Shown: positions 21,403-31,400 of the stretch, one piece after another
How the letters are laid out: each line of letters begins with the position of its first letter
How positions within the stretch are numbered: position 1 is the first letter of the stretch
Source of the DNA: Symsagittifera roscoffensis
Lineage: Eukaryota; Xenacoelomorpha; Acoela; Convolutidae
Length of the DNA: 60,000 bases
Direction of reading: 5' to 3'
Assembly: GCF_963678635.1 (NCBI RefSeq)
Contig: NC_087066.1
Location: forward strand, 45,745,225 to 45,805,224
Made by a program: the position numbers and the translations under genes
Notes under the pieces: model-generated
What the model was told of the DNA's origin: nothing
Database searches by the model: none
The model's input: the letters and a program-made list of their open reading frames with translations, nothing else

Positions 21403-22547
21403 GTGTATGACAATCCTGAGTATGGGTTATAAAATGTGATGTAACCAATTGTCTTTTTGGTATATCTGTCGTATTTGTATATCACTTCAGTTGTTATAAA
21501 TGGTGGTGGTAGGGATTGAGCTGTTATATTTGGTGGGTTTAATGGATAAGGATGTTGAGTAATGTTGTTTAATTTAACCGTGATTTCGAATTTTAATTGT
21601 AGACTATTTTGTTGGAGTATTTGGATGTTATGATCACGAATGTCTTCGTGAATGTCTTGTCTATATTGTAGTCTATTTAGTGCCCAGTTGTGGACTCGGT
21701 TACTTTCAGGGTGTTGTCCAAATAATGGTGGAGGTGCTGTGAATGTATTCCAGTCTAGTCTTAAAGGAATATTTGTTGATGATTGTTCTCGATATCTAGC
21801 GTCGAGGTTATTTGGGAAATTTAAGTTAAAAGGCGGTGGTGAAATCTGACTGATTGATGGTGTTGATGGTAGTGATGAGGATGTTGTCGTGTCCGTAGAA
21901 ATATCTATTGGATCATTGATTAAATTTGGTTCACCTTGTGTGAATGAATGTGTTGTCCAATATGGTAGTCGTGATGTTTGGTTTGTAGGGTTAAAGGGAT
22001 TTTCACGTATTTGTTCAGATGTTGGTGTTGAACCTAAGTAATCTGAGGGTAGGCTTGAGGTGCTACGTTGTGAAAGAAGCGTAGGGGTTTCTGGTAATAT
22101 ACCGATGGGGTTTTCTGGAGTACTTTGTGATGGGGATTGAGGTATATCAAAATGAACTCGGGGAGTTTGAATATTTCTGTTTCGTCGAGGATGTATAATT
22201 TGTCTATTTATTTCGACTGTATTTTGGCTTTGACTAGGATTTCGTATTCTACTTAATTCTTGTGGTAGTGTTGGGTATAAGTTATATGTTGGTTCGCTTA
22301 AAGGTGCTTGTCGTTGAACTGGTTCTAGTGGTTCAGATAAGCGAGCGTGTCGTTCTTCAAATGTATATGGGTTATCTTGAAAAGAAACTCGTGTGGATGT
22401 TTGGGGGTTTTGGGTATTTGAAGATGGTGTTGGGTTATCTTGGGATGATGTCGGTGAAGACTGACTAAGTGATTGTTGGTTAGCAATTTTTGATGGCTTT
22501 TTATTTATTCTTTTAGTGGAAAAATTTATGTTTATTATAGTATTCTT
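21390..22547 (-). CDS. Long Met-free ORF between the membrane ORF and env (385 codons)
   Basis: Open from just after a TAG (22550-22548) to TGA (21392-21390) with no ATG in frame, so start-codon-based gene calling misses it. The N-terminal two-thirds are Pro/Ser/Gln/Thr-rich (SFQDNPYTFEERHARLSEP, TPRVHFDIPQSPS). The C-terminal part looks folded (LRLDWNTFTAPPPLFGQH, RVHNWALNRLQYRQDI, TVKLNNITQHPYPLNPPN). It overlaps the 62-codon ORF by 35 nt in +1 and the env ATG by 13 nt. Element 2 keeps the homologous sequence with several one-base deletions. It may be made by splicing, +1 frameshifting or a non-AUG start. No family was recognised. Confidence 0.6.
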   Translation of the reverse strand, partial: KNTIININFSTKRINKKPSKIANQQSLSQSSPTSSQDNPTPSSNTQNPQTSTRVSFQDNPYTFEERHARLSEPLEPVQRQAPLSEPTYNLYPTLPQELSRIRNPSQSQNTVEINRQIIHPRRNRNIQTPRVHFDIPQSPSQSTPENPIGILPETPTLLSQRSTSSLPSDYLGSTPTSEQIRENPFNPTNQTSRLPYWTTHSFTQGEPNLINDPIDISTDTTTSSSLPSTPSISQISPPPFNLNFPNNLDARYREQSSTNIPLRLDWNTFTAPPPLFGQHPESNRVHNWALNRLQYRQDIHEDIRDHNIQILQQNSLQLKFEITVKLNNITQHPYPLNPPNITAQSLPPPFITTEVIYKYDRYTKKTIGYITFYNPYSGLSYTCIF

Positions 22548-22701
22548 CTAGAAAAAGAATTAGGAGGATTGTTGCTAGGGCGAATGTGATGATTGCTTTC
22601 TTTATACATTTGCATATTGTCAAGATGAGGGATGATAGAAATGTTATAAAAATTACAAACAGTAAGAAAATATTAGTTCTACTAAAAATGGTTCGTATCA
22701 T
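22513..22701 (-). CDS. Small two-helix membrane protein ORF (62 aa)
   Basis: Starts MIRTIFSRTN at an ATG. Two hydrophobic stretches (IFLLFVIFITFLSSLILTI and IITFALATILLILFL) are split by a short basic Cys-containing turn (CKCIKK), giving a hairpin-like integral membrane protein. No family was recognised. In element 2 (43382-43568) the protein-level pattern persists but one inserted T breaks the frame. The last 35 nt overlap a long open frame in +1, so a frameshift product carrying this membrane anchor is conceivable. Confidence 0.55.
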   Translation of the reverse strand: MIRTIFSRTNIFLLFVIFITFLSSLILTICKCIKKAIITFALATILLILFLEEYYNKHKFFH

Positions 22702-23644
22702 TTAGATAAGTTTTGTGAATCGTACCTGTGGATATAGTCAATAGCTTTTGAAAGCTGGAGGTATAGTTCAAATATGGAATAGAAAATTAAAAAAATATTG
22801 CAAAAAATAATTAAGATCAAAAAGAAATATGATTAAAAGTTTAAATATCGTTAAAAAGTTTATGAAAGTGTTGAGTATTAAGTTGACTGGTTGAGAGAAG
22901 AGCATTTAAGAAATGGCTTCTTGATCGAATATTTTTTGTTGTTTGAGGCAAATTTCAAGTGTGGTCGGATTATTTATTGGTTTTTTGACAAGTGGGTTGA
23001 GTTTTGTAAAAAATTGTTGGGGGCAAATTTTATGGTGATCGGGAGGTCTTCTTTGTCTTTATTTTTATTTGTCAAGTGATCTGGGGTATTTTTGGGATTT
23101 TTATACTTTAGGCTAGTTAAATTGGTCGTTCTTTTACTTTAGGCTAATTTAACATATTTGTTTGGGGGGTATTTGAGATCGGAGTTGGGGAAATATTGTT
23201 GATCTTTGGGTTATTAGATAAGGGAGGGTTATGATATTATGGTGGTATTTATTTTAGTTGTCAAGTTGGAGTGGTTTGCTTATTCTTGACCTGGAGGTCG
23301 CAAAGTTATAGTTATAGATATGCCTGGAGTTTAATATTGTTCGTCTAGTTGGGAGGTGACGGATTGGATGAATCCTATTGGCTAATTTTGAACTAGAATC
23401 GTTGCTTGTTTCTCAGCATGCTATTTTGAAAAATGAAAGTTCAAAATATTTCAGAGGTGCAAAGGTTATGAAATATAAAATTAAAGCTGTTTTTGAAATT
23501 CGTTTTTCTTTAATGTTTTAGACTGTGGAATGAATGTTTTATAGTTTTTACGTGGTTGATTTCTAAGTCGTGATGACTCTCTATGTTCCGATTTGTCGAT
23601 TAGTTCTTGGGGTATTATTTTTTTGTCAATTTTCTATTTTTTCT
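22702..23644 (-). other. Element 1 non-coding gap between integrase and the downstream ORFs
   Basis: About 0.95 kb with no credible ORF on either strand. It contains a direct repeat with TTAGCCTAAAGTA (near 23105-23150), also seen in element 2. The position suits splice signals or a second promoter for the env-region genes, but I could not fix any. Confidence 0.5.
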
Positions 23645-25384
23645 TTATTTTTGAGGTATATTTTGATCTAGCTTTTTTGTGTTGTTTTTCGTTATAGTTG
23701 ATGTTTTATTTTGGTTTTCGAGATGAATGTCATGTTGTTCTTTTGTTTTATTCTCCGTATGTGGTGGGGTATTTTGAATAACTTTTAAACCTGTGAAAAA
23801 ATATAATTGAGTTAGTTCGCGTAGTGCGTATTCTTTTGGGTAATAAGGTAATAGGTTGTTTCGGTGTTGAACAATTTCTTTTTTGTTTGAGTCGGTAATT
23901 TTATATGTGACATCAGTGGGTTTGGCAATTATTTGGTATGGTCCTTTTCGAAGGGGTTGTAATTTTTTAGAGATTCCTTTTTCCGTGTTAAAATTGGGTA
24001 TTAAAACAAATGTTCCAATTTTTAAATCGGAGGCTGGTGTAAAGCGCGAATTTATTTGTTCATTAATGTTTTGTCTTTGTAACAACTTTTTTGTTCCTTT
24101 TTGGTAAATTTCATTGTGTTTTTTATCTCTGTTTAAAATCCATTCGGTGTGTGTACCGGAGGCTAATTTAAGAATATGTGGGTGATGAAAATGATCTTCA
24201 TCGTGTGTATGTAAAGGTAAGTTGTAACAAATTGATTCTTTATTCGGTTGACAATAAATTTGTGCATTTTTATGAGAGTTTGCTGTAAACATAATTGGTT
24301 TGCGTGGCTTTTGATTAAAAACCATTTCATATGGTGACATTCCTAGAGTTGTCGTGATTTGTGAATTATATGCTAAGGGAAATAGTGTTACATCTGCTGA
24401 CCATTCAGTGTATTTTGTATCATTTCCATTGATGATACATCTAAGATATTCTTGTAGTGAACGGTTCATACCTTCGACTAAGCCGTTTGTCCAAGGTGCA
24501 TGAGATGTACGTGGTTTGTGTTTGATGTTATATAAATGACATAATGTGATGATTTCGTTATTTATGAATTCTGTACCGTTGTCTGTAACTAAAATTTCTG
24601 CTAGTCCGAATTTAGCTATCCAGTGTTCATAGAGTGTTGTGTAAGCGTAATAAGCGTTACAATGCGGTACTGGGTTAAGTGCTACATAATGTGTAAATGC
24701 GTCAACAATTACCATAATGTAGGAGTTTCCTTCGGATGAGGGTGAAATTGGTCCTTTTGTATCAAATGAAATACGGTGGTTAAAGTACAAACTTTGTCCT
24801 TTAAAATCTTGTTTTTGTGCTATTTGTTTTTGATTTGGATAAGGTTTATTTAGCTGACATACTATACAATCATTGCATAGTACTTTTATCCAAATTGGTG
24901 CATTTGGAAAATAAAAGTTTTGTATGAAATTTGAATATGTTTTCTCTGATCCAGAGTGTCCTTTAATGTTTTGTGTATGCGAGATGTTAAAAGCTATGAG
25001 AATCATACTTAAAGGGAGACAGGGAACTGTTGATTCATTTAATTGGTATTCTAGAAGGTCTGTGTTTTCATTAATTGTTGTATTGTTGAATTTTCGAAAA
25101 TATCGGAGAAGTGTTTTATTTCCTAAAATCGTGGTATCTGCTTTTACGGGTTTAGTTTTATACTTGTGCCATGATTTTAGTTGTCTAATTACTGGGTCAA
25201 GATTTTGATATTGTTTCAAGGTTGTAATTGTAATTTTTTCTGTTGGAGGGAGAAAAATGTTTTCAAATTCTAATTTAGATAAAGGAATTGTATCAAGTGG
25301 GTCATGAAGGTCAAAAACTTGATTTATTGTGTATTTTGAATCGTTTGTTTGTGGTCCTGATAAATTTATTTTATCAGTTAGATT
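23645..25384 (-). CDS. int: Integrase
   Basis: Open frame of 579 codons after an in-frame TAA at 25387-25385. Motifs in order: HHCC zinc finger ending CNDCIVCQLNK; the catalytic triad with D in SFDTKGP, D in LVTDNGTEF and E in TNGLVEGMNRS; and a C-terminal GPY/F module (LRKGPYQII), as in Ty3/gypsy integrases. The frame continues upstream of the TAA to 25486, overlapping the RNase H frame by about 55 nt. Element 2 has a Glu codon where this copy has TAA, so that stop is a private mutation, but the -1 frame relation is shared by both elements. No convincing ATG opens it, so it is probably made as part of Pol. Confidence 0.92.
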   Translation of the reverse strand, partial: NLTDKINLSGPQTNDSKYTINQVFDLHDPLDTIPLSKLEFENIFLPPTEKITITTLKQYQNLDPVIRQLKSWHKYKTKPVKADTTILGNKTLLRYFRKFNNTTINENTDLLEYQLNESTVPCLPLSMILIAFNISHTQNIKGHSGSEKTYSNFIQNFYFPNAPIWIKVLCNDCIVCQLNKPYPNQKQIAQKQDFKGQSLYFNHRISFDTKGPISPSSEGNSYIMVIVDAFTHYVALNPVPHCNAYYAYTTLYEHWIAKFGLAEILVTDNGTEFINNEIITLCHLYNIKHKPRTSHAPWTNGLVEGMNRSLQEYLRCIINGNDTKYTEWSADVTLFPLAYNSQITTTLGMSPYEMVFNQKPRKPIMFTANSHKNAQIYCQPNKESICYNLPLHTHDEDHFHHPHILKLASGTHTEWILNRDKKHNEIYQKGTKKLLQRQNINEQINSRFTPASDLKIGTFVLIPNFNTEKGISKKLQPLRKGPYQIIAKPTDVTYKITDSNKKEIVQHRNNLLPYYPKEYALRELTQLYFFTGLKVIQNTPPHTENKTKEQHDIHLENQNKTSTITKNNTKKLDQNIPQK

Positions 25385-25431
25385 TTATTTTTCAATCAAT
25401 GGAAAAAGGTCTTTTTTATGCGAGTGTTGTT

Positions 25432-28400
25432 TTACTCTTTTTTGTTGGGTGTTATTTTTTGTCCATTGTGAGTATGGAATTGGTTTTTAAAAGTTGATGT
25501 TCCAATTAGATCAACTTCGTAGTGGTTATTTTGGCAATCTAAATAAAGTGGGAAGTGTTGTAGGTTGTTTATCTGTGATTGTTCAACGTCAGTTTTTACT
25601 GTATATTTGCATTCTAGTCGGGGTGATGTTTCGTTTTCTGCAAGGTAAAATTTTATATTTTTGGGTAATTCAACTGTAGTTTTACGTGTAAGTAATTCAG
25701 GTGGTGTATTTCGACTTAAAGTGTCTGGTAATGCAAGATTCTTTCCTGCTGTCCAAACTATATGTAAGTTTGGGAATTTCATTAGAATTAATTGAAATCT
25801 ATAAACTCGGTGATTTGGATTAGATTTTTGTGTAAAGAGAAAAATGATTGGTTTGTGATCTGTGAATAAAACTGTTGGATGTTTTGATCCAAGTATTAGA
25901 AATTCATATTCTGTTAGTGTATATATTATGGCTGTACATTCTCTCATTAGAGTTGAGAGTCGTAGCTCTGCTTGAGTGAATAATCGAGAATTTGCTGATA
26001 TAAGGTTCGTTTTGTTTGTACCATTGTGTGATTGTAATAATGCTGCGCCGATGCCAAAATTCGAAGCATCGCACATTGCATAGAATGGTTGATTTGGATC
26101 TGGAATTGTATTCGAAATTTGTTCAGTTAAGAGTTTTTTAATTTCTTCAAATCGTGCTTGATGTTCTGTGTTCCATTCAAAATTATTTTGTTGTCTAAGT
26201 ATATTATAGAAAGGTCTTAGGTATAATTGCATTTTATAGACATATTTGCTTAAAAAATTTAACATTCCAAGGAATTCTTGGATTTTGTTTTTGTTTGTTG
26301 GTGGTTGGAGCTTTTGTATAGCATCAATGCGTGATTTTAATGGAGTGTTTGTTTTTCTTTCTATATTATGTCCTAAGAATTTAACTCGTGTTAAAAAGAA
26401 GTGTGACTTGTCGGGAGCGGCCTTCAGATTTTCGTTCTGAAGTATTTTGTGATAGTGTTCTAAAACATTAAACATTTCTTCTTTTGTCTGTGATTGCATA
26501 AAACAATCGTCTAAGTAGGTGATTGCGTTTTTCTTAAGTATTAGTGGTCGAAAAATTTTGCTCATAAAAGCTGAAAATGCTGCTGGTCCTATGGATATTC
26601 CATAGAATGGGCGGTTGAATTCATATTGCTGGTTTCCAATAACAAATTGTGTTAAGCGTCGCGATTGTTCATCTAGTGGCATTTGATTATATGCACTATT
26701 CATATCTGCGGTTGTAAAGTATTTTCCGTTTATTTTTGTTAAAATAACTTGTATTGGTTCAATAGGCCAATTGCATTTTGATTCGTCTATTAGTGAATTA
26801 AGATATCTAGCGTCTAGTACTATTTTTAATGATTCTCCTTTTGCTAGGATGATAACAGGGTTGATAAATGTGTTACCTTTTGGTTGTTCTTCTTTGTTTA
26901 CCGGTGAGATTATATTGTATTGTTCTAAAATATCGAGTAATCTGTTCACTTTATCGTGTAAATGAATTGGTACTTTACTTGCTCTTTGTTTTTTGAAAAC
27001 TGCGTCAGGTTTTAATGGGAGATGTAGTGATGAACTGATTTTGCCATCATCAAATTTAGATGTTGCATAGACTGATGAATATTTTATTAGCTGTTTGGCT
27101 AATTTATCAAATTCGTCTTGTGTTATTTGTGAATGTTGAAAGTTAAACATTGTTAAAAATTTCTGTTGATTCTCTGTATAGTTATTTATGTTGAATGTAG
27201 GTTTGAAAAATGGAGCTTTTGTGAAATAATCTGTATTTCTTTTTTCATTACTTATTATATTATTTATGGATAATTCTTCATTAAGAATTGTGGATTGACA
27301 AATATCTAATAATTGGAGTATATTATTTACGCGGTATGCTTTTTCGTGTACTGGTGATATCGTAGCGTTGGTTTCGCAATAGCCTAAAAGTCCTAAAGGT
27401 AATGTTACTTGATAGGGTGTATTGTTGTATACATGTAGAGAAATAATATCTGAATTCGAGTTTTTCAAATATTTTATGGATGAGATTGTGATTTTGAAAA
27501 ACTTATGGATAGGTTTGAATTCAAAATCTGACATATAGAGTTGTTGTCTATTTTGTTTTTTATCATATTGGTGAACTTGTTTTATTGAAAAATTATATAT
27601 GTTTCCTGATAGTGGTTTCAGGTGTTTTCTTTGTTGATTATATATCGGATAAAATTTTGAAAAGAATGGTGGTTGTTTATTTAATCTTTGAAAAAATGTT
27701 AGGGATGTGTCTTTTGTTTTTGTGTATTTATCTTTGATTAGTATTTTACTATTCAAAATGTTTATTGTTGGTATATATTTAGAGATAAATGGTATTCCAA
27801 TGATATTGTGTTTAATATCAGTGATATGAAATATTTGTTTAAATGGTTTATTTAAAATTTTATTTTGCTCTATTGTTCTTGTGGGGAGAAGAAATAATTG
27901 AATTTTTCCATAGTTTACTAATGTTGATCCTTGTGCTGTTGCTAGTTTACTGGAGGTTTCAAGAGGCGTTAGTTTTGGGTGTAATGATTTTATCTCATTC
28001 CATGTGGGAATGTTTATTATGTTTGATTCTGCTCCTGAATCAATTAAAAAATCAATTTCAAGATCTGGTGGTTGAAATTCTTTGTTTCTTGGACTTTCTA
28101 AAAGAAATGGTATTGTCCAAATTTTTTCTTTGGGTTGTTCTTTTTGTATATTTTGATATATGTGATTTGTATTCAAGCATTTTGTTTTGTCGTTTTCATT
28201 GGATTGATTTGTAGTGTTGATTTCGTTAGTTTCTTGTGCCGTTTGTGTAGAATGGATGGGTTCAATATAATAATTGTGAAGGAGTTCTAATTGATTTTCA
28301 TATATATGTGATGAAAAAGGTTTTTCATATATAATAGGTTCGTAGTCATTTTCGACTGCTATCATATTGATGGAAATAGTGTTTCCTGTATCACTTTCTG

Positions 28401-31400
28401 AATCTGATGATTCACAGTTTATTTGATTTAGTTGTAGTTCGTTATTTCCTGTGTCATCAATACCTGGGGGGTCTGATGTTGTTTCTGGGTTTGATTGTAC
28501 TTGATTAATATTTCTTTGATGTTTAGGTGTACTACTTCTGTGGCGATTGTTAGAATTATTATAATGGTTATTATTCCTGTGTGGTGATTGGGAATAATTT
28601 CTATTACGGTTATTATAACTTGAATGTCGATTTTGTGAATTATTTCGTGATCTGTTTTGATAATTATTGTTTGGTCGGTTATAGTTTGATCTATTATATG
28701 AGTTATTCCTTGATCGATTGTTCGGGTAATTCTGGTTTCGGTTGTTTGAATAACTTCTATTTCGATTATTGGAGTAGTTTCTATTTCTATTGTATGATGA
28801 GTTTCGTGATTGATTGTTTGGATAGTAATTATTCCTTGATTGGGAATTAGATCTAGAAACAAATTGTGTTATATTTGAATTTGATCTGGAGTAGTTATTT
28901 CGACTATTTGGTCTATTGTAATGATTTTGTGACGAATTTTGTGTATTTCTTCGTTCTGGTGATCTTCCTCTATAACTTGAGTTATATGGTGATTGAGTTC
29001 TCGTGTAATTGGTATTGTTCGGAAGTGGTTTTCCTGAACTGTTGTTGCTATATACATTTTTGTTCGGTAGATTTTGATCTTTTTTCATGTATTGATAGAA
29101 TGATTTATTCGGTTCTTTATATTTTTGAGGTTTGTTTTGATTATCTTGTTGTTTTTGTCTACATTCAGAAATGCTATGTCCATATCGTCGGCAATAATTA
29201 CACCATTTTTTGAAAGATGGTTTGCCTTTAAAGTTTGGGTGTTTTTCATAAATATTGAGTATTTCAGTGATTTTTTCAACGAGGTCTGTATCTGATTCCT
29301 GTATATTGTTGATATTTGTGGTATTTGTTTCAATACGGTTAACATATTGTAGTTTCAGATTTTCTGTTTCTTCAAGTTTCATTGTGATTTCCGCTTGCTC
29401 TAGTTTGTCTACTAGTTTTCGAAAATCTAAATCGGGCTCTCGAATTGAGGAGGGATGGGATGCTCTCTTTTTTATTGCTATTTTCCTTAATTGAGGTGTT
29501 AAGGTCATCATTAAGATTTCTGTCATTTTTGTGTTTTTGTAGTCGTGTGTATTTAGTGAGTATGCTTTTCGAACTAGTGTTTCGATACGTACTGCTAATT
29601 GTTTGATTGTTTCATTTGGTAATCTGCGAATTTCATTACATAAAACTCTTTGTTGTTGTTTGTTTCTTTCGGAGTCAAACATTTTTGAAAATTCTTGTGT
29701 AAATCTTTTCCAATTTGATTTTGTTTCTATAGGCAATACTGAAAACCATTTTTGGGCTGCGCCGTCTAGGGTTGTCTGTATCAACGCTGTGCGTCGATGT
29801 ATCCAATTTTGATGTAGTGGCGTATTAATTGGTTCAGGTCCTATATTTAAAATTAAATTTGCTGTTACTGCATTTAAATAATCTTCTACAGAATATTCAG
29901 GGTCTGTTCCTGTGAATACCATTAATGGTTTGTTTGATGTTATTGATGATCCACCCATAAGGTATGGATTCATTGTCATTTGTAATGATTCTGCTGCATT
30001 TGGCATTTGTGAAAAATTCGAAAGTTGATTTTTTGTTATTTCGTGTTGTTGAAGGTAATATGGAAGTGGTATTTCATTTTGCATTTGTGTTGGTTGATAC
30101 GAGTGTGTAATCATTTGATTTTGTGGCTGAATTGGTTGAAAAGATTGTGCATTAATTGGGTGTTGCATTTGCATTGGTTGTTGATTTTGTGTATCTGTTG
30201 GGTGTGGAGAAAAAATTCTATGATTTGTATACGGTTTTTGCACTCCTTGTCCACGATATTCTTGAGTGTATGGTGCAAATATATCTGGTTGTAAATAATC
30301 ATCATCAGAGGATAAATAAACCGTTTGATGAGATGCTTGCTTTTTATTTTTATTCTGTTGAAAGAATGGGTAATTTTCACTACGATCCTGTGGAGGATGT
30401 GAATTAGTTTGAAAATTTACTGAGTTGGTTGTTGCCATTGGGTTATCCCAATATCGAGATCTTATCTGATTATTATTATTTTTTCGTGGGGGATAGTTTG
30501 TTTTTGATGAATGTGCGTAATTATAATTGTGTTCCGCAAAAGTGTTTCTTGTGAACGTTCTGCTTGTTTTTGACGGTATTGTCATAGGTCTATATGTTTG
30601 ATAATCCATATGTGAATATTTTGGAGCAACCGAAGGTTTAACGGTTGATTGTAAGGTTACCTGTGCTTGTGAAGTGTTTGTATTTCTTGGTGTTGTTAAA
30701 TTTGGACGTATTGGTGAAATACTTTGTTGTGTAGTTGTTGTTGTTTGTACAATTTCTTCATTTATGAAGTGTGATGGTGTTTGAATATCTTGTTGAGTGA
30801 GGTTCCTAGTTCCATTAAGGTTTTCATTGTGTATGACGGTCGAGTTTAAGCTGTTATTTCGCGTATCGGGTAAAAATGTATTGTAGTTTAATGGTGTTGC
30901 ATCAATTGTTAATGGTACTACTCTTAGATAATCTCTGGTATAAGATATTGTACTTATTGCTTGACTTGCAATTGATTGTGGGATATTTATAAAAGCATAA
31001 TGAGACCATTCGGGGTCCCAAACGTAGTCTGACTGTTCTGTGATGGCGGTATCATCGTTTGAATTTTGAGGTCTGAAATTTTTTCTTGCTTGTGAAATTA
31101 AATCTATATTATGTGTGAAATAATCTATTGTAAACCATGCCAAAATTTTTTGTAAGTCATGTTTTGTATGTTGTGAAACATCATCTTTAGTGAAATTTTC
31201 TTTAATTATATGTAGAAAAGTTGAAATTAGTGTGATTTCATGTCGTACCTTTATATGTTTGGATGTCTCTGTCGGTGAGACACTTGGGATTGGATTTTCG
31301 TTCTCTAATATTGAGATATAACTATATATTATGGCAAAAACTTCATTAGTGAATATGGAGTTTGCTCTTTGTGAGTTATGATATTGTAGGCTTTTTATGT

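Noticed and set aside
28428-29345. Alternative frames over the Asn/Arg/Ser-rich part of Gag
   Set aside because: Shadow frames of a low-complexity tract; the gag frame explains the sequence.
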